DNA from: an uncultured Collinsella sp.
Lineage (GTDB): Bacteria; Actinomycetota; Coriobacteriia; Coriobacteriales; Coriobacteriaceae
DNA: 22,137 bases
NCBI GenBank assembly: GCA_900553345.1
Contig: USDE01000002.1
Location: 1 to 22,137, forward strand
Direction of reading: 5' to 3'
The stretch's first letter is position 1. Each line of letters begins with the position of its first letter. A program made the translations under genes and the position numbers. The notes under the pieces are model-generated. The model did no database searches. It was given only the letters and a program-made list of their open reading frames with translations, and was not told the origin of the DNA. Positions 8,171-14,659 of the stretch are shown here, in pieces.

Positions 8171-8211
8171 CGGCCGACGCTGCGCACCCGGCATTTGGCC
8201 AATCTGCCGTT
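8171..8211 (+). repeat. CGACGCTGC intergenic element, copy B
   Basis: CCGACGCTGC, then CATTTGGCCAATCTGCC, between two hairpins. It is the best match to the element after mfd. GGCA (8190-8193) can pair with TGCC (8205-8208); copy A could pair CCA with TGG at the same alignment columns. Confidence 0.5.
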
Positions 8212-8218
8212 CAATTTC

Positions 8219-8248
8219 AAAGGCGCGACCAGAAGGTCAGCGCCTTTT
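8219..8248 (+). terminator. Intrinsic terminator of the SIS deglycase 1 unit
   Basis: AAAGGCGCGACC (8219-8230) pairs with GGTC and GCGCCTTT (8235-8238, 8240-8247). The stem is 12 bp with one bulged A and a 4-base loop, followed by T-rich TCATTT. Confidence 0.75.
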
Positions 8249-8317
8249 CATTTCACGGCGCCTTGGCTCAAATGACGGGCGCTCGCTGACATTGCCAAAA
8301 CGTCGGCGTTGCCGTGG

Positions 8318-8364
8318 TTGGCACTTGGGGACGTTCCTTTTGTGCCGGCACTTGGGGACACTCC
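8318..8364 (+). repeat. Tandem GGCACTTGGGGAC repeat
   Basis: Two copies, TTGGCACTTGGGGACGTTCC (8318-8337) and CCGGCACTTGGGGACACTCC (8345-8364), are separated by 7 bases. GGCAC of copy 1 can also pair with GTGCC at 8342-8346. It looks like a REP-type repeat in the gap before the EamA gene. Confidence 0.6.
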
Positions 8365-8404
8365 TGGGAATCATTTCCTCGTTCACCGATTTGTGTCTTG
8401 AAAA

Positions 8405-8426
8405 ATGTATATAACGACTATAACGT
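8405..8426 (+). promoter_or_regulatory. Operator-like site upstream of the EamA gene
   Basis: ATGTATATAACGA (8405-8417) matches the reverse complement of the site before regulator 2 (ACGTATATAACGT) at 11 of 13 positions. A second TATAACG follows at 8419-8425. TTGAAA at 8398-8403 and TATAAC at 8419-8424 could be a promoter, though the 15-base spacing is short. Control by regulator 2 is inferred. Confidence 0.5.
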
Positions 8427-8465
8427 AGTGTGAAACATATTGGAAACAATATCGAGGAGGCTGCG

Positions 8466-9548
8466 TTGAAGAAAAGCAATCTGGGCTATGTGCTGGTACT
8501 GATCGCCGCGCTTATGTGGGGCAGCATCGGAATCTTTGTAAACGGCATCTCGGCCATGGGCGTTTCGTCCCAGAGCATGGCTGCCTTTCGCTTGTTGGTC
8601 GGAGCGCTTATCTTGGCGCCGGTCCTGATGTTTATGGGCTGCCGTCCGGGTGAGGGGTCTACCGTGGCTCAGGGTCCCCTGGCCCTGTTCAAGGCAAGCC
8701 CTAAAGAGCTTGTTCCCTGCGCACTTGTCGGTATCGTTGGTCTGGCCGCCGCCAACACCTGCTATTACGAGTGCATGGGCGAGGTCGGCATGTCCACGGC
8801 CTCGGTGCTGCTCTATACCTCGCCGGTGTTTGGCGTCGTGCTCGGTCGCGTGCTTTATCGCGAGGACGTGACCCCCAACAAGCTCGTTGCCATTGTCTTC
8901 AACATCGTTGGCTGCGTGCTTGCAGTGACCAATGGCGACCTTTCTGGTTTTCATTTTTCGGTTTGGGGCGTCACGTCGGGCGTGATTGCGGGCTTTTGTG
9001 GTGCGTCGCTCGCGGTGTTTAGCCGGATAGCAACCAAGACGGTCCACCCGCTGGCTGTCACGTTTTGGGGCTTTGTTTTTGGCGGTGCGGTTATGGCAGC
9101 TATCGCGGCTCCGTGGCCGGATGTCGCCGCGGCAATGTCGCCACAGCTGCTGCTGCTGTTCCTTGGCTTTGGACTCATCCCCACAGCCGTGGCTTACATC
9201 TTATATATGCAGGGTCTGTCCATGGGGCTCGAGACATCGAAAGTTCCCGTCGTAATGTCTTTCGAGACGGTCGTCACCGTACTGGTGGGCATTGGTGTCT
9301 ATGCCGAGCCCGCCGGCGCGATCAAGGTTCTGGGCATTGTGCTGGTGCTCGCGTCCATCCTGATCATGAATACCGACTTCTCCAAGCTGCGCAACAGCGT
9401 GTTTGTCGGTCATGTCGTTGAGAGCATGACCTTTAAGCCCAACGCGTGGTGGACGGAGAAATCGCAGGACATGGATCTGTTTAAGGAACGCACTGGCATC
9501 GCGCTGGAGCCCACCGTGCAGGAAAGCCCCTGGTACTTCGTGCGATAG
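8466..9548 (+). CDS. EamA-family (DMT superfamily) transporter
   Basis: This is a 360-residue inner-membrane protein with about ten hydrophobic helices in two EamA repeats, of the drug/metabolite transporter superfamily. The repeats begin at GYVLVLIAALMWGSIGIFVNG (split here over two helical turns) and at VWGVTSGVIAGFCGASLAVF. A soluble tail of about 50 residues (from FSKLRNSVFVGH to the end) follows the last helix, longer than usual. TTG at 8466 is chosen as start because GAGGAGG lies 6-7 bases upstream and the first helix follows at once; a GTG at 8430 is in frame but has no such site. EamA proteins often export amino acids or other metabolites, but the direction and substrate are not shown. 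It carries the operator motif shared with the PTS operon 180 bases downstream. Confidence 0.88.
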   Translation: MKKSNLGYVLVLIAALMWGSIGIFVNGISAMGVSSQSMAAFRLLVGALILAPVLMFMGCRPGEGSTVAQGPLALFKASPKELVPCALVGIVGLAAANTCYYECMGEVGMSTASVLLYTSPVFGVVLGRVLYREDVTPNKLVAIVFNIVGCVLAVTNGDLSGFHFSVWGVTSGVIAGFCGASLAVFSRIATKTVHPLAVTFWGFVFGGAVMAAIAAPWPDVAAAMSPQLLLLFLGFGLIPTAVAYILYMQGLSMGLETSKVPVVMSFETVVTVLVGIGVYAEPAGAIKVLGIVLVLASILIMNTDFSKLRNSVFVGHVVESMTFKPNAWWTEKSQDMDLFKERTGIALEPTVQESPWYFVR

Positions 9549-9730
9549 GGGATTGGGGAGGCGTCTGATCGGGCGTCGCCAGGACAGCGCCGACCTACCC
9601 TGCACCAACGTTTCGATTACGTTAAACCCGTCAACGGTCGATTTTCACCCGCGAACGGTCTTTATACTAATTAGCAATATAAGCAACGTATAAGACGTTA
9701 TAATGACCATAACGAAAAGGAGGAGGCAAG
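9549..9730 (+). promoter_or_regulatory. PTS operon promoter and operator region
   Basis: ACGT-ATAAG-ACGT at 9686-9698 has the same ACGT-5-ACGT layout as the site before regulator 2 (15837-15849). CGTTAT (9696-9701) and ATAACG (9709-9714) form a perfect 6-bp inverted repeat around TATAAT at 9699-9704, a perfect -10 box. No strong -35 is seen. AAGGAGGAGG just before the ATG is a very strong ribosome binding site. No clear terminator for the EamA gene was found. Confidence 0.55.
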
Positions 9731-10654
9731 ATGAATCAGATCATTCTCGCATCTCATGGCGGCCTGGCCGCAGGCGCCAAAGACACGCTCGAGATGGTTC
9801 TCGGCGACGTGTCGAACGTCCACGTCGTGTCGCTTGCTCGTGACGACAAGGAGCCCATCACCAATAAGGTGGACGCCATGATCGCCACGTTCAACGCGGA
9901 CGACAGCGTCTATGTGCTGACCGATATGCTCGGCAGCTCGGTCAACAACAACATGGTCGAGCTTTCCAAGAACGGCACGAAGTTCACGGTTGTCAGCGGT
10001 TTCAACATCCCGCTGGCGCTCACGCTCGCTATGAGCCCCGTCCCCGTCAAGGGCGCCGAGCTCGCGGCCCTCATCAACGAGGCCCGCACCGGTCTGACCA
10101 ACCCCAACGCACCGGTCGAGGCCGCCGCGGCTCCCGCCAAGAAGGCCAAGGCGTCCCGTCACAGCTCCGGTCCCGCCAAGATCGTCCTCGCACGTCTTGA
10201 CTACCGTCTGCTGCACGGCCAGGTCGTCTTTACCTGGACCACCAAGGTTCAGGCCGAGCGCATCATCGTCGTCGACAACGCTGCCGCCAACGATGACATC
10301 AAGAAGGGCGCTCTTAAGCTGGCCAAGCCCCAGGGCGTGCGCCTGAACGTCTTCACCGTCGAGCGTGCCCTCGCCAAGATGGACAAGCTCAACACCCTCG
10401 GCGAGCGCGTCATGTTCGTCTTTGGCAACACTGCCGAGATGCTGCAGTTCTGCCAGGGCTACAAGCTCGACGCCATCAACCTGGGCGCCACCGCCAACCA
10501 CGACGGTGCCGATCAGGTCGGCGGCAAGGACAGCTCCGTCTTCCTCGACGCCACCCAGAAGGCCGACGTCAACCAGCTGCTCGACATGGGCATTAAGCTC
10601 TACGTCCAGCAGACCCCTACGTATCAGAGCGTCGACATCGACGCCAAGCTGTAA
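9731..10654 (+). CDS. PTS mannose-family fused EIIAB component
   Basis: This is a 307-residue cytoplasmic protein that carries phosphate from HPr to the incoming sugar in a mannose-family phosphotransferase system. The EIIA domain (1 to about 120) has ILASHGGLAAG with phosphorylated His9 and TDMLGSS. An Ala/Pro/Lys-rich linker (about 125-148) joins it to an EIIB domain with ARLDYRLLHGQVVFTW, whose His162 is the second phosphorylation site. EIIA and EIIB are often fused this way in ManX-type proteins. It is the first gene of the operon with EIIC, EIID and a SIS deglycase. That set matches the Salmonella gfr system for fructoselysine and glucoselysine, so an Amadori product is the favoured substrate. 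Mannose, N-acetylgalactosamine or another hexose derivative remains possible. Confidence 0.93.
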   Translation: MNQIILASHGGLAAGAKDTLEMVLGDVSNVHVVSLARDDKEPITNKVDAMIATFNADDSVYVLTDMLGSSVNNNMVELSKNGTKFTVVSGFNIPLALTLAMSPVPVKGAELAALINEARTGLTNPNAPVEAAAAPAKKAKASRHSSGPAKIVLARLDYRLLHGQVVFTWTTKVQAERIIVVDNAAANDDIKKGALKLAKPQGVRLNVFTVERALAKMDKLNTLGERVMFVFGNTAEMLQFCQGYKLDAINLGATANHDGADQVGGKDSSVFLDATQKADVNQLLDMGIKLYVQQTPTYQSVDIDAKL

Positions 10655-10655
10655 T

Positions 10656-10677
10656 CAACCAGGCTTTTGCCTGACTG
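10656..10677 (+). other. Small hairpin between EIIAB and EIIC
   Basis: CAGGC-TTTT-GCCTG (10660-10673), flanked by TCA and TGA that also complement. It lies just before the EIIC ribosome binding site and could tune relative expression or mRNA processing. Confidence 0.4.
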
Positions 10678-10690
10678 AAAGGAGAAGGGT

Positions 10691-11485
10691 ATGAATACGT
10701 TCATCAGTGCGGTGCTCGTCGGCCTCGTCGGCGTGTTCTGCATGTGGGACTCCCGCCTGCTCGGTCGTCTTAACTTCGAGCAGCCCCTCGTTGGCGCTAC
10801 GCTCGTCGGTCTGCTGCTGGGCGATGTGCCCACCGGCCTTGCCGTCGGTGCCGCCGTCGAGCTCGTGTCCATGGGCCTGGTGCAGGTCGGCGCCGCCGTT
10901 CCGCCCGATATGGTCCTGGGCGGCATCGTGGCCGCTGCCTTTGCGTGCCTGACCGATGCTTCCGCCGAGACCGCCATGACGATCGCCATCCCGGTCGCCG
11001 TCCTGGGTCAGCTCCTCGGCATCGTGTTCCGCTCCATCATCGCCGCCCTCACCCATGTGGCAGATAACGCGATCGATAACGGAAAGTTCAAGACCGCCTA
11101 CCGTATGCACATCTGCGCCGGCTCCGGTCTGTACGCCGTCATGTACTTCCTGCCGATCTTCCTTGCCGTCTTTGTTGGCACCGACCTGGTTCAGGCCATC
11201 GTCAACATGGTTCCCGAGTGGCTGTCCACTGGTCTTAACGTTTCGACCAAGATCATGACCGCCTACGGCTTGGCCCTGCTGCTCACCATGATGATCAAGA
11301 AGGGTATGACTCCGTTCCTGTTCATCGGTTTCCTGCTCGCCGCTTACCTCAACCTGTCCGTCATCGCGGTCGCTCTGATCGGTGTGTGCCTGGCTGTCGT
11401 CTTCATGGGCTTCAAGTTCAACGGTTCCCATGCTGCTGCCGGCGTCGATTCCGACTACGATCCGCTCGAAGACGACGAAGACTAA
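10691..11485 (+). CDS. PTS mannose-family EIIC component
   Basis: This is a 264-residue membrane permease subunit that, with EIID, forms the transport channel of a mannose-family PTS. The family block GLLLGDVPTGLAVGAAVELV is present, followed by GAAVPPDMVLGGIVAAAFA. Several further hydrophobic helices lead to an acidic tail (DYDPLEDDED). GAAAGGAGAAGGG precedes the ATG, 36 bases after the EIIAB stop. EIID starts 13 bases after its stop, so the three are one transcript. Substrate is set mainly by EIIC/EIID but cannot be predicted from what is visible; the SIS gene downstream suggests a glycated amino acid. Confidence 0.93.
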   Translation: MNTFISAVLVGLVGVFCMWDSRLLGRLNFEQPLVGATLVGLLLGDVPTGLAVGAAVELVSMGLVQVGAAVPPDMVLGGIVAAAFACLTDASAETAMTIAIPVAVLGQLLGIVFRSIIAALTHVADNAIDNGKFKTAYRMHICAGSGLYAVMYFLPIFLAVFVGTDLVQAIVNMVPEWLSTGLNVSTKIMTAYGLALLLTMMIKKGMTPFLFIGFLLAAYLNLSVIAVALIGVCLAVVFMGFKFNGSHAAAGVDSDYDPLEDDED

Positions 11486-11498
11486 GGAGGAACACACT

Positions 11499-12332
11499 AT
11501 GGCAACCGCAACCAAGGACGTGTCCCTGAACAAGAAGGTCAGCCAGTTCTTCTGGCGCTCCTGGGCCATCCAGGCCTCTTGGAACTACGAGCGTCAGATG
11601 AACATGGGCTTCCTCTACGGCATGGTTCCCACGCTCGACCGCCTCTATCCGGATGAGTCCGACCCCAAGCAGCTCGCTGCTAAGAAAGAGGCTTACCACC
11701 GTCACATGGCGTTCTACAACTGCACCCCGCAGACGAGCGCTTTCATCCTGGGCCTCGCCGCCTCCATGGAGGAGGAGTACGCCAAGGATCCCGAGAACTT
11801 CGATCCCGATTCGATCAACGCGGTCAAGACCTCCCTCATGGGTCCGCTTTCCGGCATCGGTGACTCCTTCTTCCAGGGCACCATCCGCGTTATCGCCTTT
11901 GGCCTAGGCGTTCAGCTGGCTCAGCAGGGCTCCATCATGGGCCCGATCCTGGCTATGCTCATCTCCATCGTCCCCTCTGTGCTGATCACTTGGTTCGCAG
12001 CCAAGATGGGTTATCAGGGCGGCCACGAGTACCTGAGCAAGCTTCAGGGCGGCGACCTCATGGAGAAGCTCATGTATGTCTGCGGCATCGTGGGTCTTAT
12101 GTCCGTGGGCGGCATGATCGCTACGCTGATCGGCGCCACCACCCCGCTGCAGTTCGCTGAGGGCACCGTCGTGATCCAGGACATCCTGGACGGCATGATG
12201 CCCCAGATGATCTCCCTCGGCCTCACTGGCCTTATGTACTGGCTCATCAAGAAGAACGTCAACACCGGTTGGCTTCTCGTGATCGCCATTGTGGGCGGCA
12301 TCGCCCTCTCCGCGGTCGGCATCCTGGCTTAG
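11499..12332 (+). CDS. PTS mannose-family EIID component
   Basis: This is a 277-residue membrane subunit found only in mannose-family PTS permeases. Recognisable blocks are FFWRSWAIQASWNYERQMN near the start and SLMGPLSGIGDSFFQGT, the most conserved stretch of the family. C-terminal hydrophobic helices end in LLVIAIVGGIALSAVGILA. The ATG at 11499 is taken because AAGGAGG lies directly upstream; a start at 11382 would overlap EIIC by about 100 bases in another frame and add an unlikely tail. A hairpin and a palindromic repeat separate it from SIS deglycase 2, which may therefore be made at a different level. Confidence 0.93.
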   Translation: MATATKDVSLNKKVSQFFWRSWAIQASWNYERQMNMGFLYGMVPTLDRLYPDESDPKQLAAKKEAYHRHMAFYNCTPQTSAFILGLAASMEEEYAKDPENFDPDSINAVKTSLMGPLSGIGDSFFQGTIRVIAFGLGVQLAQQGSIMGPILAMLISIVPSVLITWFAAKMGYQGGHEYLSKLQGGDLMEKLMYVCGIVGLMSVGGMIATLIGATTPLQFAEGTVVIQDILDGMMPQMISLGLTGLMYWLIKKNVNTGWLLVIAIVGGIALSAVGILA

Positions 12333-12366
12333 TCGCGACTAAGCGCCTAACCGCTTTCCCCCGGGG

Positions 12367-12397
12367 GCCTGCCTGGCATCCCATACCCCAGGCAGGC
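12367..12397 (+). terminator. Hairpin after EIID
   Basis: GCCTGCCTGG (12367-12376) pairs perfectly with CCAGGCAGGC (12388-12397), loop 11 bases. No T run follows, so partial termination or 3'-end protection is more likely than full termination. Confidence 0.55.
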
Positions 12398-12410
12398 TTC
12401 CATCCCCAAC

Positions 12411-12441
12411 ATGCGACAATGGGACAGTCCCTTTGTCGCAT
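12411..12441. repeat. 31-bp near-perfect palindrome between EIID and SIS deglycase 2
   Basis: ATGCGACAATGGGAC, a central A, then GTCCCTTTGTCGCAT: 14 of 15 positions pair. The GGGACAGTCCC core is like the GGGACAGG core of the other repeats in this window. It is probably a REP-type element. Confidence 0.65.
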
Positions 12442-12531
12442 CCTCAACGGGCCGGCGACTCGGTCCAAACCACAGTAACCCTGCGAGCGCCCGGCAATGT
12501 GGCGCCGCAAAAATTGAAAGGAATGTGTCAG

Positions 12532-13515
12532 ATGTACGAGATCGACCTTAACCTCCCTAAGCAGATCGTCGCTGACGTCCTGTCCAACCACGAGATCCAC
12601 AGCGTCGCTTTCGTCGGCTGCGGCGCCTCCATGTCCGACCTTTACCCCGCCAAGTACTTCCTGGCCAACAACACGGACAAGCTGAACGTTCAGATCTTCA
12701 CTGCTAACGAGTTCAACTACGACACGCCTTCCTGGGTCAACGAGCACACCTTCGTGATCACCTGCTCCCTCGGTGGCTCCACGCCCGAGACCGTCGAGGC
12801 CAACAAGACCGCCAAGAAGCACAACTGCCCGGTCGTCTCCCTCACCAACAAGGCTGGCTCCGCTCTGACCGTCGACGCTGACTACGTCATCGTTCACGGC
12901 TTCCACGCCAACTTCGCTGCCAAGTGCGAGAAGCCCGGCTACGCCATCGCTCTTGCTGTCGAGATCCTTCAGCAGACCGAGGGCTATGACCACTACGAGG
13001 ACATGATCACCGGCCTCACCAACGTCTTCGAGCTCTGCGAGAACGCCGCTCAGCACTGCAAGAAGCTCGCCAAGAAGTTCGCCGAGGACTTCAAGGACGA
13101 CAAGATGATCTACTTCATGGCTTCCGGTGCCTCCGAGAAGATGGCTTATTCTCACGCCGCCTTCCTGTTCACCGAGATGCAGTGGATCGACGCCGCCGCC
13201 TACAACACCGGTGAGTACTTCCACGGCCCGTTCGAGGTTTCCACCGAGGGTAAGCCCTACGTCTTCTTCATGTCCGATGGCGCTACCCGTCCGATGGACG
13301 CCCGCGCCCTCACCTTCCTTAAGCGCATGGGCGCCAAGGTCGCTCTGATCGACTCCAAGGACTACGGCCTGGCTGACGCCGTGCCCGCGAGCGTCGTCAC
13401 CTACTTCAACCCGCTGCTGCACCTCGCCGTTATGCGCGAGTACGGCAACCAGATCGCCGAGGCCCGTCAGCACCCGCTGACCATGCGTCGCTACATGTGG
13501 AAGCTTTCCTACTAA
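12532..13515 (+). CDS. SIS-domain sugar deglycase 2 (FrlB/GfrF-like), PTS-linked
   Basis: This is a 327-residue two-SIS-domain protein of the FrlB/FraB/Gfr deglycase family. It would split the 6-phosphorylated Amadori product made by the PTS into glucose 6-phosphate and an amino acid. Visible are VAFVGCGASMSDLYPAKYF and CSLGGSTPETVEANK (sugar-phosphate loops of SIS 1), then FTEMQW with Glu215 and GEYFHGPFE with His231, the 16-residue-spaced catalytic pair. ATG at 12532 is chosen because AAAGG lies about 10 bases upstream; the ATG at 12523 is too close to it and an in-frame ATG at 12433 lies in the palindromic repeat. It ends in RRYMWKLSY, like deglycase 1. It closes the PTS operon and is followed by a strong terminator. 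Function by family and context; substrate is inferred. Confidence 0.9.
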   Translation: MYEIDLNLPKQIVADVLSNHEIHSVAFVGCGASMSDLYPAKYFLANNTDKLNVQIFTANEFNYDTPSWVNEHTFVITCSLGGSTPETVEANKTAKKHNCPVVSLTNKAGSALTVDADYVIVHGFHANFAAKCEKPGYAIALAVEILQQTEGYDHYEDMITGLTNVFELCENAAQHCKKLAKKFAEDFKDDKMIYFMASGASEKMAYSHAAFLFTEMQWIDAAAYNTGEYFHGPFEVSTEGKPYVFFMSDGATRPMDARALTFLKRMGAKVALIDSKDYGLADAVPASVVTYFNPLLHLAVMREYGNQIAEARQHPLTMRRYMWKLSY

Positions 13516-13519
13516 TCAC

Positions 13520-13534
13520 AAGTAAGTAGACCTT
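13520..13534 (+). repeat. Half copy of the 119-bp hairpin repeat arm
   Basis: AAGTAAGTAGACCTT matches the arm AAGTGAGTAGACTTT at 14403-14417 at 13 of 15 positions. It could be a solo half-element. Confidence 0.4.
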
Positions 13535-13549
13535 ACGGGTTGATTGAGA

Positions 13550-13581
13550 GGGGATGGGGTTTGCGCCCCGTCCCCTTTTTT
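13550..13581 (+). terminator. Intrinsic terminator of the PTS-deglycase operon
   Basis: GGGGATGGGG (13550-13559) pairs with CCCCGTCCCC (13566-13575) with one G-U pair and a 6-base loop, followed by six T. Textbook rho-independent form. Confidence 0.85.
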
Positions 13582-13616
13582 GCTCTGGGGAGGGCGTGTC
13601 TGTCGTGTCGCAAAAC

Positions 13617-13660
13617 CCCAGATAAAACCTACCAAAATAAACCTGTCCCTTTTTGGCAGG
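13617..13660. repeat. 44-bp stem-loop repeat, copy 1
   Basis: The element opens with CCCAGATAAAACC. CCTACCAAAA (13628-13637) pairs with TTTTGGCAGG (13651-13660) with one weak pair. The loop holds CCTGTCCC. It is 40 of 44 identical to 15751-15794 and ends just before the ribosome binding site of the HAD gene. Confidence 0.75.
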
Positions 13661-13675
13661 TGGGAGGAGATGCGT

Positions 13676-14305
13676 ATGATCAAGGCAGTGCTGTTTGATA
13701 TGGACGGCGTGCTGGTCGATACCGAGTGGTTCTACAACCGTCGTCGCGTAGCGTTTATGGAAGAGGAGGGCTTCCACTTTGACGAGATCCCCGATCTTTC
13801 GGGGTCTAACGAGCCTGCCATCTGGAAGGCGCTGGTGCCCGACGATGTTGAGCTGCGCGAGCGCCTGCGCGTGGAGTACAAGCAGGTCTACAGCCCGGAC
13901 CACCCCGTTCCGTATGCCGAGCTTCTCAACGAGCAGACGGAGCCGGTGATGCGTGAGCTGCACGAGCGCGGCGTGAAGTGTGCCATCGCAAGCTCGTCCT
14001 ATCGCGAGCTTATTGACGAGCTGGTGGAGATTGCCGGTATCGCCGACGTGCTGGACTACACCATCAGCGGTCACGAGTGCAGTGCGTTTAAGCCCGACCC
14101 CGAGATCTACCTGCGCGCCATGGAGGCGCTGGGGGTGGAGCCTGCCGAGTGCCTGGTTATCGAGGATTCGCCTTTGGGCATCGAGGCCGGCAAGCGCTCC
14201 GGCGCCCGCGTCCTGGCACTGCGTCCGCACGAGGGCGTCAACCTCGACCAATCGCGAGCCGATGCCGTTATCGATAATCTGACCGACATTTTGGCCGCTT
14301 TGTAA
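13676..14305 (+). CDS. HAD-family phosphatase, beta-phosphoglucomutase-like
   Basis: This is a 209-residue haloacid dehalogenase-superfamily hydrolase. Motif I is FDMDG, with nucleophile Asp8 and acid/base Asp10. Motif II is the Ser in AIASSSYRE, the lysine motif is FKPDPEIYL, and motif IV is VIEDSPLGIEAG. The order and cap size fit the beta-phosphoglucomutase/sugar-phosphatase subgroup. Two ATGs are possible; 13676 leaves proper spacing to GGGAGGAG, whereas 13670 sits directly against it. It may process a sugar phosphate from the nearby system, but the terminator and repeat upstream show it is a separate unit. Substrate not predictable. Confidence 0.9.
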   Translation: MIKAVLFDMDGVLVDTEWFYNRRRVAFMEEEGFHFDEIPDLSGSNEPAIWKALVPDDVELRERLRVEYKQVYSPDHPVPYAELLNEQTEPVMRELHERGVKCAIASSSYRELIDELVEIAGIADVLDYTISGHECSAFKPDPEIYLRAMEALGVEPAECLVIEDSPLGIEAGKRSGARVLALRPHEGVNLDQSRADAVIDNLTDILAAL

Positions 14306-14402
14306 TGTCAATCCGCCGCGAGAAGCACGGGTTCAAACGTTTTTTGCGGTGGACTGGCTCAATTTGGTTTCGATTTTGATCCGTTTGGCTTCGATTCGGG
14401 CT

Positions 14403-14521
14403 AAGTGAGTAGACTTTTTGGCGCAGGCCGAGCACAATGCATATCTTCCTTTGTAAAACCGCAGGTCACAGAGGTGGCTGTTTTGGGTGTGCTCGGCAGA
14501 TCGTAAAAAGTCTACTCACTT
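14403..14521. repeat. 119-bp REPIN-like hairpin element
   Basis: Outer arms AAGTGAGTAGACTTTTT (14403-14419) and its exact complement (14505-14521), 17 bp. Inner arms GCCGAGCACA (14427-14436) and its exact complement (14488-14497), 10 bp. They are separated by an unmatched 7/7 internal loop, and the 51-base centre codes for nothing obvious. No target-site duplication was evident. Confidence 0.85.
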
Positions 14522-14583
14522 GGAATTTAGCCCTTTGGTCGTGGGGGTTGCTGGTCCCGTTTTGGTTGTCGAGAGAGGGTGAA

Positions 14584-14614
14584 TTGAAGCGCCCCCGCAC
14601 GCTCATGCTACAAT
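14584..14614 (+). promoter_or_regulatory. Probable promoter of the YitT-family gene
   Basis: TTGAAG (14584-14589), 19-base spacing, then TACAAT (14609-14614) with an extended -10 TG at 14606-14607. The start codon is 46 bases further on. Confidence 0.5.
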
Positions 14615-14659
14615 CGCGGGCATGCCCCACAACTACATCTGCCTTCGAAAGGAGCCTGC

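Larger units (their letters stand above)
14306..14659. other. 354-base gap with a REPIN-like hairpin and the yitT-type gene promoter
   Basis: It holds a weak stem TCCGCCGC/GCGGTGGA (14312-14353) that might end HAD transcription, the 119-bp inverted repeat, and a promoter at 14584-14614. One ORF that opens inside the hairpin spacer (14437) has no ribosome binding site and is noise. Confidence 0.6.

Noticed and set aside
12433..12531. Longer N-terminus for SIS deglycase 2 from the ATG at 12433
   Set aside because: It would start within the palindromic repeat, has no ribosome binding site, and adds 33 residues absent from the paralogues.
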